Part shown: piece after piece, positions 42,946-52,284 of the stretch
How the letters are laid out: each line of letters begins with the position of its first letter
Position numbering within the stretch: the stretch's first letter is position 1
Assembly (NCBI RefSeq): GCF_902497995.1
Contig: NZ_CABVII010000035.1
Location: 1 to 54,965 of the forward strand
Source of the DNA: Pseudomonas fluorescens
Lineage (GTDB): Bacteria > Pseudomonadota > Gammaproteobacteria > Pseudomonadales > Pseudomonadaceae
DNA length: 54,965 nucleotides
Reading direction: 5' to 3'
The notes under the pieces: model-generated
What the model was told of the DNA's origin: nothing
The model's database searches: none
Seen by the model: only the letters and a program-made list of their open reading frames with translations
Made by a program: the position numbers and the translations under genes

Positions 42946-44502
42946 TTACAGTCCTGGCAGGCGTTGGCGGATTTGCGCGACGACGGTGTCGAGGGTCCCG
43001 CTTTCGTTGGTCTGCACGCGTTTGCTGTAGAGAATCTCTGCTGGCGTCAACGCTTCACGGGTGGCTTGCTGCGCTTCGATAATGGCCAGGTTGGCGTCGG
43101 ACGGGTCCTTGTTGTCTGCCTGACGCAGCGCCAGCCAGCTCTCGATCACCGCTTGCGGCGCATTGCAATCCAGGATCAGGAAGGGCGCACCGGTGCCCTC
43201 GGCGATTTTCGCTGCGCCGTCGCGCTGTTCCCGTTTGAGGTAAGTGGCATCGACCACCACCGGGAAACCGGCATGCAGGATCACCGCGGCAATTTCATGC
43301 AGGCGGTTGTAGGTCGCGACGCTGGCCTCGGCACTGTAGATGCCGGCCTGCGGGTCGTTGACGACGGTTTGTTCGCCGAACAGGCGTTTGCGTTCTACGT
43401 CCGAGCGCAAGCGAATGGCGCCCAGTGCTTCCACCAGGCGCATCGCCACGTGGCTCTTGCCGACCGCGGACACGCCGTGGGTAATCGCCATGAAGCGCGA
43501 AGGAATGGTGCTGTAGCTTTCCGCCAGGTTCGCGTAGTTGCGGTATTGGCGCAGGGTGGTGGCGCGTTGCACCGGGTCGGCCTCGGCCGGCATGCTGAAC
43601 AGGCTGACCTTGGCGCGTACCAGTGCGCGATAGGCTTTATAGAAGTTCAGCAGCTCAAGGCCCTGGTAATCCCCGGTCAGCTCCAGGTACTGGCTGATGA
43701 AACGACGCGCCAGACACTTCAGGCCGCGGTCTTCGAGGTCCATCGCCAGGAAACCGGTGTCGGCATAGACGTCGGTGAAACGGAAGGGTTCGTTGAACTC
43801 GATGCAGTCGAAGATCACGACCTTGCCGTCGATTTCCGTGGCGTTGCCCAGGTGGATGTCACCGTGACATTCGCGGATGAAACCGTCCGCCTTGCGCTGG
43901 GCGAACAGTGGCTTGAGGCGTTCGAAGCTGCTTTCGGCCCAGGCTTGCAGGGCATCGAGTTGCAGCAGGTCGGCCTTGTCGCTGAGGAACGGACGGATCT
44001 GTTCGAAGTTCTGGCGCACCGGCGCCATGACGCTGTCCGGGGTGCCGGCGTCGTGTCCGGCGGGCACTTTCGGCGCGCTGAGGTGGAATTGTGCGATCTG
44101 TGCGGCCATCTCGTCGATGTGCTTGGTGGTCAACTCGCCGTTGGCCTGTAGCGTGCCCAGCAATCCGCTCTGTGGGAATTGACGCATTTTCAGGGCGTAA
44201 TCGACGACCGGGCCATCGCCACCGAGCTGTGGCGCTTCGGCACTGCCGGTGATCGGCAACACTTCGAGATACAAATCGTGGGTCAGGCGCTGGTTCAGGC
44301 GCAGCTCTTCGCCGCAGAAATGCTTGCGAGCGTCGAGGCTGGTGAAGTCCAGGAAGCCGAAATTGACCGGCTTCTTCAGTTTATAGGCAAAGGGGCCTGT
44401 GAGAATGACCCAGGATATATGGGTTTCGATGACCTGGAACCCATCCACGGGATGCGGGTAGAGGGCGGGGTTTTGCAGGGCAGCGATCAGGGACTGGCTC
44501 AC
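42946..44502 (-). CDS. Bifunctional phosphotransferase-like / AAA ATPase protein
   Basis: 518 residues. The N-terminal half resembles an aminoglycoside-phosphotransferase-type kinase (ECHGDIHLGNATEIDGKVVI with the HGD catalytic loop and the metal-binding IFDCIEFNEP). The C-terminal half is a zeta-toxin/AAA_33-type P-loop kinase (ITHGVSAVGKSHVAMRLVEA; RLRSDVERKRLFG). This fusion is widespread in pseudomonads; the substrate is unknown. The start is taken as GTG 44502 (SQSLIAALQNP): AAGGA directly abuts the ATG at 44508 but sits 6 bases before the GTG. It is divergent from mrcB. Confidence 0.85.
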   Translation of the reverse strand: MSQSLIAALQNPALYPHPVDGFQVIETHISWVILTGPFAYKLKKPVNFGFLDFTSLDARKHFCGEELRLNQRLTHDLYLEVLPITGSAEAPQLGGDGPVVDYALKMRQFPQSGLLGTLQANGELTTKHIDEMAAQIAQFHLSAPKVPAGHDAGTPDSVMAPVRQNFEQIRPFLSDKADLLQLDALQAWAESSFERLKPLFAQRKADGFIRECHGDIHLGNATEIDGKVVIFDCIEFNEPFRFTDVYADTGFLAMDLEDRGLKCLARRFISQYLELTGDYQGLELLNFYKAYRALVRAKVSLFSMPAEADPVQRATTLRQYRNYANLAESYSTIPSRFMAITHGVSAVGKSHVAMRLVEALGAIRLRSDVERKRLFGEQTVVNDPQAGIYSAEASVATYNRLHEIAAVILHAGFPVVVDATYLKREQRDGAAKIAEGTGAPFLILDCNAPQAVIESWLALRQADNKDPSDANLAIIEAQQATREALTPAEILYSKRVQTNESGTLDTVVAQIRQRLPGL

Positions 44503-44620
44503 AGGCATTCCTTCAAAGTCTGGGGAAAATTCACGGCCGTCATTATGGCGGCAAGTCCGCCGGACGCAAACCTCGGAGGGCTTCTGTCGAGTATCGATAA
44601 AGTGCGTATAATCCGCCGCC

Positions 44621-46945
44621 ATGACTCGTACTCGATCCCCCCGCACCCCCAAGAAACCACCTTCCAGAGGCCTGAGCCCCTGGCTGGGCTGGGCCCTTAA
44701 ACTCAGCCTGGTCGGCCTCGTGGTGCTCGCCGGATTCGCGGTTTACCTCGACGCTGTGGTCCAGGAGAAGTTTTCCGGCAAGCGCTGGACCATCCCGGCC
44801 AAGGTGTACGCGCGCCCGCTCGAGCTGTTCGTCGGACAAAAGCTCAGCAAGGCTGACTTCCTGACCGAGCTCGATGCCTTGGGCTATCGTCGCGAAGCCG
44901 TGAGCAACGGCCCTGGCGCGGCAGCGGTCAACGGCAACACCGTCGACTTGAATACCCGTGGCTTCCAGTTCTATGAAGGAATGGAAAGCGCGCAGCCCGT
45001 GCGTGTGCGATTCTCCGGCGATTATGTGGCTGAACTCTCGGGGGCCAAGGGTTCAAAAGTTTCCGTGGTGCGGCTGGAGCCGCTCCTGATCGGTGGGATT
45101 TACCCCAAGAATCTCGAAGACCGCATTCTGATCAAGATCGATCAGGTGCCGCCGTATCTGCTGGAAACCCTGGTGGCCGTGGAAGACCGGGATTTTTATA
45201 GCCATTGGGGCGTGTCGCCCAAGTCGATTGCCCGGGCCGTCTGGGTCAACACCTCTGGTGGCAAGATGACCCAGGGCGGTAGTACCCTGACGCAACAGCT
45301 GGTCAAGAACTTTTACCTGACCAGCGAACGCAGCCTGACCCGCAAACTCACCGAAGCCATGATGGCGATGTTGCTTGAGCTGCATTACGACAAACGGGAA
45401 ATTCTTGAGGCTTACCTCAATGAAGTGTTCGTCGGTCAGGATGGCCAGCGAGCCGTGCACGGTTTCGGTCTGGCCAGCCAGTTCTTCTTCGGGCAGCCGT
45501 TGTCCGAACTGAAACTGCATCAAGTCGCCATGCTGGTGGCCATGGTCAAGGGGCCTTCCTATTACAACCCGCGCCGCAACCCGGAGCGGGCGCTCGAACG
45601 CCGCAATCTGGTGCTCGATGTGCTTGAGCAGCAGGGTGTCGCCACCGCCGAGCAGGTTGCGGCAGCGAAAAAAATGCCACTGGGCGTGACGACTCGCGGC
45701 AAGTTGGCCGACAGCTCGTTCCCTGGTTTCCTCGACCTGGTCAAGCGTCAGCTGCGCCAGGATTATCGTGACGAAGACTTGACCGAAGAAGGCCTGCGGA
45801 TTTTCACCAGCTTCGATCCGATCCTGCAGATGAAAGCCGAAGCCTCGGTCAATGACACCTTCAAGCGCCTGGCCGGGCGCAAGGGCTCGGATGAAGTCGA
45901 AGCGGCCATGGTCGTGACCAACCCGGAAACCGGCGAAGTCCAGGCCATGATCGGCAGTCGTCAGGCGGGTTTTGCCGGTTTCAACCGGGCGCTGGATGCT
46001 GTGCGACCGATCGGTTCGTTGATCAAGCCGGCGGTTTATCTGACAGCCCTCGAGAAACCGAGCCAGTACACCTTGACCAGTTGGTTGTCGGACGATTCGT
46101 TCTCGGTCAAGGGTGCGGATGGTCAAGTCTGGAAACCGCAGAACTACGATCGCCGTTCCCATGGCACGGTGTTCCTTTATCAAGGCCTGGCACATTCCTA
46201 CAACCTGTCGACCGCACGTCTCGGTTTGGCGGTGGGCGTACCCAATGTGCTCAAGACGCTGGCACGCCTGGGTGTGAGTCGCGAGTTCCCGGCCTTCCCG
46301 TCGATGTTGCTGGGTGCTGGTGGCCTGAGTCCGATCGAAGTGGCAACCATGTACCAGACCTTGGCCAACGGCGGCTTCAATACGCCAATGCGCGGGATTC
46401 GCAGCGTGCTGACAGCCGAAGGCGAGCCGCTCAAGCGTTATCCGTTCCAGATTCAACAGCGCTTCGATCCGGCTTCCATTTACCTGGTGCAGAACGCGAT
46501 GCAGCGGGTCATGCGTGAAGGCACCGGCAGTTCGGTTTATAACGTGTTGCCCAAGACCCTGACGCTGGCCGGCAAGACCGGCACCAGTAACGATTCGCGA
46601 GACAGCTGGTTCGCCGGTTTCAGCCAGGACTTGCTGGCCGTGGTCTGGCTGGGGCGTGATGACAACGGCAAGACGCCCTTTACCGGTGCCACCGGTGCGT
46701 TGCAGGTATGGACCAGTTTCATGCGCAAGGCCGATCCGCTGCCGCTGGACATGCCGCAGCCGGACAACATCGTTCAGGCCTGGGTCGATTCGCGTACAGG
46801 ACAAGGTTCTGATTCGAGCTGCCCAGGCGCGGTGCAGATGCCGTATATTCGCGGCAGTGAGCCGCCTCCCGGTGCCGCCTGCGGTGGCGACAGCCCTGTA
46901 TCGGGCGAAACGGTGATGGATTGGGTCAAGGGCTGGATGAATTAA
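44621..46945 (+). CDS. mrcB: Penicillin-binding protein 1B
   Basis: 774-residue bifunctional peptidoglycan synthase. Short cytoplasmic basic tail, membrane anchor (LGWALKLSLVGLVVLAGFAV), UB2H domain (about residues 65-145), then a glycosyltransferase with catalytic Glu in AVEDRDFYSHWG and GGSTLTQQLVKNFYLTSERS. The transpeptidase has Ser in RPIGSLIKPAVYL (SxxK), SYN in AHSYNLSTAR, and KTGTSND. It makes and crosslinks glycan strands during growth. The lipoprotein activator lpoP follows 16 bases later. Confidence 0.96.
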   Translation: MTRTRSPRTPKKPPSRGLSPWLGWALKLSLVGLVVLAGFAVYLDAVVQEKFSGKRWTIPAKVYARPLELFVGQKLSKADFLTELDALGYRREAVSNGPGAAAVNGNTVDLNTRGFQFYEGMESAQPVRVRFSGDYVAELSGAKGSKVSVVRLEPLLIGGIYPKNLEDRILIKIDQVPPYLLETLVAVEDRDFYSHWGVSPKSIARAVWVNTSGGKMTQGGSTLTQQLVKNFYLTSERSLTRKLTEAMMAMLLELHYDKREILEAYLNEVFVGQDGQRAVHGFGLASQFFFGQPLSELKLHQVAMLVAMVKGPSYYNPRRNPERALERRNLVLDVLEQQGVATAEQVAAAKKMPLGVTTRGKLADSSFPGFLDLVKRQLRQDYRDEDLTEEGLRIFTSFDPILQMKAEASVNDTFKRLAGRKGSDEVEAAMVVTNPETGEVQAMIGSRQAGFAGFNRALDAVRPIGSLIKPAVYLTALEKPSQYTLTSWLSDDSFSVKGADGQVWKPQNYDRRSHGTVFLYQGLAHSYNLSTARLGLAVGVPNVLKTLARLGVSREFPAFPSMLLGAGGLSPIEVATMYQTLANGGFNTPMRGIRSVLTAEGEPLKRYPFQIQQRFDPASIYLVQNAMQRVMREGTGSSVYNVLPKTLTLAGKTGTSNDSRDSWFAGFSQDLLAVVWLGRDDNGKTPFTGATGALQVWTSFMRKADPLPLDMPQPDNIVQAWVDSRTGQGSDSSCPGAVQMPYIRGSEPPPGAACGGDSPVSGETVMDWVKGWMN

Positions 46946-46961
46946 GCAAAGAGGGTTTCAA

Positions 46962-47696
46962 GTGAACAAGTGGTTGATTCCAGCGGTTACCGCCGTGGCT
47001 TTGCTCAGCGGTTGCTCCACCGTACAGCGCGGGTCGATTCCGGTGGTGGATTCCGGCAGCGCCGTTTCCAATAGCGAACGGGTTCAGGCGAAAGGCGGTT
47101 ACCGTCAAACGACGGTCCAGCGTCCCGCACAAAACCAGACCCAGGCGATTCCGCAGGGCGACACCGGAGTGGTGGTGATGGTGCCGGGTGGCGGTGCAGT
47201 GGCATCGGCACCGATCAGCACGGCGCCGATCACTCCGGGGCCGATCACTCCCGGTCCGGTTTACACCGCGCCGGTTCAGTCCGCGCCTATCAATCAAGGC
47301 AGCTACAGCATGCCGTCGACGCCAAGCGGGATCCCGTCGACCAGTTCGGGTGGCCTGTCCGCCGATGAGCAACTGGACGGTCCGGTATTGGCGCTGCTGA
47401 CCACCGCTCAGCAGCAACAGGCAGGCGGTGACCTCAACGGTGCCTCTTCCAGCCTCGAGCGCGCCCAGCGGGTCGCACCGCGTGAGCCGCAAGTGCTTTA
47501 TCGTCTGGCCCAGGTACGCATGGCCCAGGGCGATGCACAGCAAGCCGAGCAATTCGCGCGTCGCGGTCTGACCTTTGCCAATGGTCGTCCGGCACTTCAG
47601 GCCAGCTTGTGGGAGTTGATTGCCCAGGCGCGGGAGAAGCAGGGCGATTCCGCCGGTGCGGCATTGGCCCGTCAAAAGGCCAAGGTTTCTTCGTGA
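46962..47696 (+). CDS. lpoP: TPR lipoprotein activator of PBP1b (LpoP)
   Basis: 244 residues starting with GTG. The lipobox is LLSGC (Cys at about residue 18), then a low-complexity Pro/Ser/Thr linker (APITPGPITPGP...) long enough to cross the periplasm. A C-terminal TPR pair follows (SADEQLDGPVLALLTTAQQQ; ASSSLERAQRVAPREPQVLY). Pseudomonas LpoP is an outer-membrane lipoprotein that stimulates PBP1b, and the neighbouring mrcB supports the call. AGAGGG precedes the GTG. Its stop overlaps yqcC (TGATG). Confidence 0.88.
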   Translation: MNKWLIPAVTAVALLSGCSTVQRGSIPVVDSGSAVSNSERVQAKGGYRQTTVQRPAQNQTQAIPQGDTGVVVMVPGGGAVASAPISTAPITPGPITPGPVYTAPVQSAPINQGSYSMPSTPSGIPSTSSGGLSADEQLDGPVLALLTTAQQQQAGGDLNGASSSLERAQRVAPREPQVLYRLAQVRMAQGDAQQAEQFARRGLTFANGRPALQASLWELIAQAREKQGDSAGAALARQKAKVSS

Positions 47697-48031
47697 TGGA
47701 TGCACGTTTTCCGAAGATTGCCGAGCAGTTGCTGCTGATCGAGCGTGAGTTGCGGGTTCAGGGTTGGTGGGACGATGTCTCGCCCTCCGTTGAAGCGCTG
47801 TCCAGTGTCGAGCCGTTCTCCGTCGATACGCTGGATTTCGAGCAGTGGCTGCAATGGATCTTCTTGCCGCGAATGAAGATCATCCTCGAACAGGATCTGC
47901 CATTGCCCAATGCATCGGGGATTCAGGAGATGGCCGAAATGGTCTTCGCCGCCCGCAATGTCCAGGGCAGGGATCGGCAATTGCAGGTCTTGCTCAAAGA
48001 GTTCGATCAGCTGATCACCGCCTCCCGCTGA
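47696..48031 (+). CDS. YqcC family protein
   Basis: 111 residues: MDARFPKIAEQLLLIERELR, then VDTLDFEQWLQWIFLPRMKI and MAEMVFAARNVQGRDRQLQV. This matches the all-helical YqcC family (DUF446), which often accompanies the tRNA pseudouridine synthase truC in enterics. Here it is the third gene after mrcB-lpoP, with its ATG overlapping the lpoP stop. Function unknown. Confidence 0.85.
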   Translation: MDARFPKIAEQLLLIERELRVQGWWDDVSPSVEALSSVEPFSVDTLDFEQWLQWIFLPRMKIILEQDLPLPNASGIQEMAEMVFAARNVQGRDRQLQVLLKEFDQLITASR

Positions 48032-48034
48032 CGC

Positions 48035-48457
48035 CTACTGGCAGTTCTGCTCAATCTGTTTCTGTGCTTCGGTAATGCGCTCCTGACGTGTCTGGTCGGT
48101 CAGGCGGCGCATCTCGCCGTCAATCTCTTCCCGTAGTCGTGGATTGTTCTGCAGTTGCGCGAGGTTGGTGCGAGCCTGCTCACAGAACGCCTCGAGTTGA
48201 GCCTGCTGCTCGGCGACCTGCTTTTTCACTGTCTTATCGATGGCCTGCTGATCGCCGATCGCATTGCTGCGCGGCAGTGCGGACGGCTTGTCGGCAGGCG
48301 CACTGGGGATGATCACGCTGGTGGCTTCCTGGCCCTGGGGCGGCTGCGCACCGAAATGGGTAACCCCCTGGGTGTCGACCCATTTGTAGATCTGTCCGGC
48401 CATGCACAAAGGGCTCATGCCGATCAGCAGGCCGATGCTCAGGAAAAACGTTCGCAT
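48035..48457 (-). CDS. DUF4124 domain-containing exported protein
   Basis: 140 residues. Signal peptide MRTFFLSIGLLIGMSPLCMA, then the DUF4124 motif GQIYKWVDTQGVTHFGAQPP near the new N-terminus and a long Gln/Glu-rich helical tail (QQAIDKTVKKQVAEQQAQLE) that is probably a coiled coil. Two Cys (FCEQ, NCQ) in the tail could form a disulfide. AAGGAAATGG precedes the ATG at 48457; the longer frame to 48484 is not supported. It converges with yqcC 3 bases away. Confidence 0.85.
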   Translation of the reverse strand: MRTFFLSIGLLIGMSPLCMAGQIYKWVDTQGVTHFGAQPPQGQEATSVIIPSAPADKPSALPRSNAIGDQQAIDKTVKKQVAEQQAQLEAFCEQARTNLAQLQNNPRLREEIDGEMRRLTDQTRQERITEAQKQIEQNCQ

Positions 48458-48484
48458 GCCATTTCCTTGTCTTGAGTTGCGCAA

Positions 48485-48856
48485 TTGAAGCTAACACAGT
48501 GGCTGTTTAGCGGTTTTTTCTTGCTTTCTCATGTACTTGGTTCAATAAAGCACATAGACGACTTGACTTGCAGAGGACGAAACAGAAGAATCCAAAGTCC
48601 GCTGTAGAGGGACTGCCAGAAGCAGACCCACTCGGCAGATCATGAGGCGCACATCCGCGCCGACCTGTTACACCCGCAACGCGTTACCTCGCGCTGGGTG
48701 GGAAAGCCCCGCAACACTTGGGACGATCCCAATACTTGCTCAGTCAGTGCTGACGTAGTCGGCGACCACCGTCGCTCATGCTCTGCCGAGAAGTAAACCT
48801 ATTAAGACCCGTCCTCTTTGAGTGGACGGTATTCTGGCGTTTTAGAGGTGAACAAC
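48485..48856 (+). promoter_or_regulatory. Long leader region of the ilvIHC operon
   Basis: 372 bases without an established gene. A short ORF 48778-48879 begins MLCREVNLLRPVLFEWTVFW, has adjacent rare Leu codons CTA TTA followed by Val/Leu codons, and overlaps the ilvI start. A hairpin CCGTCC/GGACGG (48810-48828) lies in it. Another 38-codon ORF is at 48642-48758. A leader-peptide attenuator is possible, but neither ORF has a good ribosome site. Confidence 0.35.
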
Positions 48857-50581
48857 GTGGAGCTTTTATCTGGCGGTGAGATGCTCGTCCGCTTTTTGCG
48901 CGACGAAGGCGTCAAGTACATCTACGGGTACCCGGGCGGTGCTCTTCTTCATGTCTACGATGCCCTGTTCAAAGAGCCGGAAGTGACCCACATCCTGGTT
49001 CGTCACGAGCAGGCTGCGACCCATATGGCTGACGGCTATGCCCGTGCCACCGGTAAAGCCGGTGTGGTACTGGTGACCTCGGGGCCGGGCGCAACCAACG
49101 CCATCACCGGTATTGCCACGGCCTACATGGACTCCATTCCGATGGTGATCATTTCCGGCCAGGTGCCTAGCACCATGGTAGGCACCGATGCGTTCCAGGA
49201 AACCGACATGATCGGTATCTCCCGGCCGATCGTGAAGCACAGCTTCATGATCAAGCACGCTTCGGAAATCCCGGAAGTCATGAAGAAAGCGTTCTACCTG
49301 GCGCAATCCGGTCGTCCTGGTCCGGTCGTTGTCGATATTCCGAAAGACATGACCAACCCGGCCGAGAAGTTCGAATACATCTTCCCGAAAAAAGCCAAGC
49401 TGCGTTCCTACAGCCCGGCCGTTCGCGGTCACTCCGGGCAAATCCGCAAGGCAGCCGAAATGCTCCTGGCGGCCAAGCGTCCTGTGATGTACGCAGGCGG
49501 CGGCGTGATCCTCGGTGGTGGCTCCGCGCCGCTGACCGAATTGGCGAAGATGCTCAACCTGCCCGTGACCAATACCCTGATGGGCCTGGGTGCCTACCCT
49601 GGCACCGACCGTCAGTTCATTGGCATGCTCGGCATGCATGGCAGCTACACCGCTAACCTGGCGATGCACCATGCCGACGTGATCCTGGCTGTCGGTGCGC
49701 GTTTCGATGACCGTGTGATCAACGGCCCGGCAAAGTTCTGCCCGAATGCCAAGATCATCCACATCGACATCGACCCGGCTTCGATTTCCAAGACCATCAA
49801 GGCTGACGTGCCTATCGTCGGTCCGGTCGAGAGCGTCCTGACCGAAATGGTCGCGATCCTCAAGGAAATCGGCGAGACCCCGAACAAGGAGTCCGTTGCC
49901 AGTTGGTGGAAGCAAGTCGATGAGTGGCGCGGTGATCGCGGCCTGTTCCCTTACGACAAGGGCGACGGCAGTGTCATCAAGCCGCAGACCGTGATCGAAA
50001 CCCTGTGCGAAGTGACCAAGGGCGATGCCTTTGTGGCGTCCGACGTGGGTCAGCATCAGATGTTCGCGGCGCAGTATTACAAGTTCAACAAGCCCAACCG
50101 CTGGATCAACTCCGGTGGTCTGGGCACCATGGGCTTCGGTTTTCCGGCGGCCATGGGCATCAAGTTGAGCTTTCCGGATGACGACGTCGCCTGTGTAACG
50201 GGCGAGGGCAGCATCCAGATGAACATTCAGGAACTGTCGACCTGCCTGCAATACGGTTTGCCGGTAAAGATCGTCATTCTGAACAATGGCGTGCTGGGTA
50301 TGGTTCGCCAGTGGCAGGACATGAGTTACGGTAGCCGTCACTCGCATTCCTACATGGAATCGCTGCCTGACTTCGTCAAGCTGGCAGAGGCCTATGGTCA
50401 CGTCGGCATGCGCATCACCGACTCCAAGGATTTGAAGTCGAAGATGGAAGAGGCGTTCGCCATGAAGGATCGCCTGGTGGTGATCGACATTTCGGTCGAC
50501 ACCAGCGAGCACGTCTACCCGATGCAGATCAAAGACGGCTCCATGCGCGATATGTGGCTGAGCAAGACGGAGCGTACTTAA
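48857..50581 (+). CDS. ilvI: Acetolactate synthase 3 large subunit
   Basis: 574-residue ThDP enzyme making acetolactate or acetohydroxybutyrate, the first common step of Val/Leu/Ile synthesis. Motifs: YIYGYPGGALLHVYDALFKE, catalytic Glu in LVRHEQAATHMADGYARATG, FAD-region GGGSAPLTELA, and the ThDP-Mg site GEGSIQMNIQELSTCLQYGL...NNGVLGMVRQWQ. The GTG at 48857 gives the family start (ELLSGGEMLVRFL) with AGAGGTG upstream; the extra 13 residues of the longer frame are not conserved. It is followed by ilvH after 2 bases. Confidence 0.95.
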   Translation: MELLSGGEMLVRFLRDEGVKYIYGYPGGALLHVYDALFKEPEVTHILVRHEQAATHMADGYARATGKAGVVLVTSGPGATNAITGIATAYMDSIPMVIISGQVPSTMVGTDAFQETDMIGISRPIVKHSFMIKHASEIPEVMKKAFYLAQSGRPGPVVVDIPKDMTNPAEKFEYIFPKKAKLRSYSPAVRGHSGQIRKAAEMLLAAKRPVMYAGGGVILGGGSAPLTELAKMLNLPVTNTLMGLGAYPGTDRQFIGMLGMHGSYTANLAMHHADVILAVGARFDDRVINGPAKFCPNAKIIHIDIDPASISKTIKADVPIVGPVESVLTEMVAILKEIGETPNKESVASWWKQVDEWRGDRGLFPYDKGDGSVIKPQTVIETLCEVTKGDAFVASDVGQHQMFAAQYYKFNKPNRWINSGGLGTMGFGFPAAMGIKLSFPDDDVACVTGEGSIQMNIQELSTCLQYGLPVKIVILNNGVLGMVRQWQDMSYGSRHSHSYMESLPDFVKLAEAYGHVGMRITDSKDLKSKMEEAFAMKDRLVVIDISVDTSEHVYPMQIKDGSMRDMWLSKTERT

Positions 50582-50583
50582 TC

Positions 50584-51075
50584 ATGCGGCACATTATTTC
50601 CTTGCTTCTGGAAAACGAACCCGGCGCTCTGTCTCGTGTAGTCGGGCTGTTCTCGCAGCGCAACTACAACATCGAAAGCCTGACCGTGGCGCCAACCGAA
50701 GATCCGACCCTGTCGCGTCTGACGCTGACCACTGTTGGCCACGATGAAGTCATCGAGCAGATCACCAAGAACCTGAACAAGCTGATCGAAGTGGTCAAAC
50801 TGGTCGACCTGTCGGAAAGTGCTCACATCGAGCGCGAACTGATGCTGGTCAAGGTCAAGGCCACCGGCGCCCAACGCGCCGAGATCAAGCGCACGACCGA
50901 TATTTATCGTGGGCAGATCGTCGATGTCAGCGCTAGCGTGTATACCGTTCAGCTGACCGGTACCAGCGACAAGCTCGACAGCTTCATTCAGTCCATTGGC
51001 ACCGCCTCGATCCTGGAAACCGTCCGTAGCGGCGTAACCGGTATTGCCCGCGGCGACAAAGTACTCAGCATCTAA
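50584..51075 (+). CDS. ilvH: Acetolactate synthase 3 small (regulatory) subunit
   Basis: 163 residues. The N-terminal ACT domain begins MRHIISLLLENEPGALSRVV, with GLFSQRNYNIESLTVAPTED; the C-terminal domain ends GVTGIARGDKVLSI. It binds valine and gives feedback inhibition and full activity to IlvI. The start at 50584 lies 2 bases after the ilvI stop; the longer frame overlapping ilvI is not conserved. Confidence 0.95.
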   Translation: MRHIISLLLENEPGALSRVVGLFSQRNYNIESLTVAPTEDPTLSRLTLTTVGHDEVIEQITKNLNKLIEVVKLVDLSESAHIERELMLVKVKATGAQRAEIKRTTDIYRGQIVDVSASVYTVQLTGTSDKLDSFIQSIGTASILETVRSGVTGIARGDKVLSI

Positions 51076-51123
51076 ACCAAATTAGCGAATGGCCTGAACG
51101 GCCTGGATATATAGGGGAATTTC

Positions 51124-52140
51124 ATGAAAGTTTATTACGAAAAAGACTGCGACCTGTCGATCATCCAGGGCAAGAAAGTTGCCATCATCGGTTACGGTTC
51201 CCAGGGCCACGCTCAAGCGTGCAACCTGAAAGACTCCGGCGTTGACGTTACCGTTGGCCTGCGTAAAGGTTCGGCCACCGTGGCCAAGGCCGAAGCTCAC
51301 GGCCTGAAAGTGACTGACGTTGCTTCCGCTGTCGCCGCTGCCGACCTGGTCATGATCCTGACCCCGGACGAGTTCCAGTCCGCGCTGTACAAGAACGAAA
51401 TCGAGCCGAACATCAAGCAAGGCGCCACCCTGGCCTTCTCCCACGGCTTCGCGATCCATTACAACCAGGTTGTTCCGCGCGCCGACCTCGACGTGATCAT
51501 GATCGCGCCGAAAGCACCGGGCCACACCGTGCGTTCCGAGTTCGTCAAAGGCGGCGGTATCCCTGACCTGATCGCTATCTACCAGGATGCTTCGGGCAAC
51601 GCCAAGAACGTTGCACTGTCCTACGCCGCCGGCGTTGGTGGCGGTCGTACCGGCATCATCGAAACTACCTTCAAGGACGAGACCGAAACCGACCTGTTCG
51701 GCGAACAAGCCGTTCTGTGTGGCGGTACCGTCGAGCTGGTCAAAGCCGGTTTCGAAACCCTGGTTGAAGCTGGCTACGCGCCGGAAATGGCCTACTTCGA
51801 GTGCCTGCACGAACTGAAGCTGATCGTTGACCTCATGTACGAAGGCGGTATCGCCAACATGAACTACTCGATCTCCAACAACGCTGAATACGGCGAGTAC
51901 GTGACCGGTCCGGAAGTGATCAACGCCGAATCCCGTCAGGCCATGCGCAACGCCCTGAAACGTATTCAGGACGGCGAATACGCCAAGATGTTCATCAGCG
52001 AAGGCGCGACCGGCTATCCTTCGATGACCGCCAAGCGTCGCAACAACGCCGCTCACGGTATCGAAATCATCGGCGAGCAACTGCGCTCCATGATGCCGTG
52101 GATCGGTGCCAACAAGATCGTCGACAAAGCCAAAAACTAA
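51124..52140 (+). CDS. ilvC: Ketol-acid reductoisomerase
   Basis: 338-residue short-form (class I) enzyme converting acetolactate to dihydroxyisovalerate with NADPH and Mg. Motifs: IIGYGSQGHAQACNLKDSGV (Rossmann, residues about 21-40), LRKGSATVAKAEAHG, metal ligands in LFGEQAVLCGGTVELVKAGF and EMAYFECLHELKLIVDLMYE. GGGGAA precedes the ATG. Codon use is strongly optimised. It ends at a clear terminator. Confidence 0.97.
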   Translation: MKVYYEKDCDLSIIQGKKVAIIGYGSQGHAQACNLKDSGVDVTVGLRKGSATVAKAEAHGLKVTDVASAVAAADLVMILTPDEFQSALYKNEIEPNIKQGATLAFSHGFAIHYNQVVPRADLDVIMIAPKAPGHTVRSEFVKGGGIPDLIAIYQDASGNAKNVALSYAAGVGGGRTGIIETTFKDETETDLFGEQAVLCGGTVELVKAGFETLVEAGYAPEMAYFECLHELKLIVDLMYEGGIANMNYSISNNAEYGEYVTGPEVINAESRQAMRNALKRIQDGEYAKMFISEGATGYPSMTAKRRNNAAHGIEIIGEQLRSMMPWIGANKIVDKAKN

Positions 52141-52157
52141 GTCGCGCACTTGTACGG

Positions 52158-52185
52158 AAAACGCGGCCTAGGCCGCGTTTTTTCG
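52158..52185 (+). terminator. Rho-independent terminator of ilvIHC
   Basis: AAACGCGGCC-ta-GGCCGCGTTT hairpin (52158-52180) followed by TTTT, 18 bases after the ilvC stop. Confidence 0.9.
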
Positions 52186-52284
52186 TTTGGTGGGCCGGTT
52201 CTGGTATAAAGCTGCATCGTTTGCGGCCGAACCCTCGTCCCAGACACCTGTCAAAACTTTCCACACCGTTGCAAGGTAATGTCC

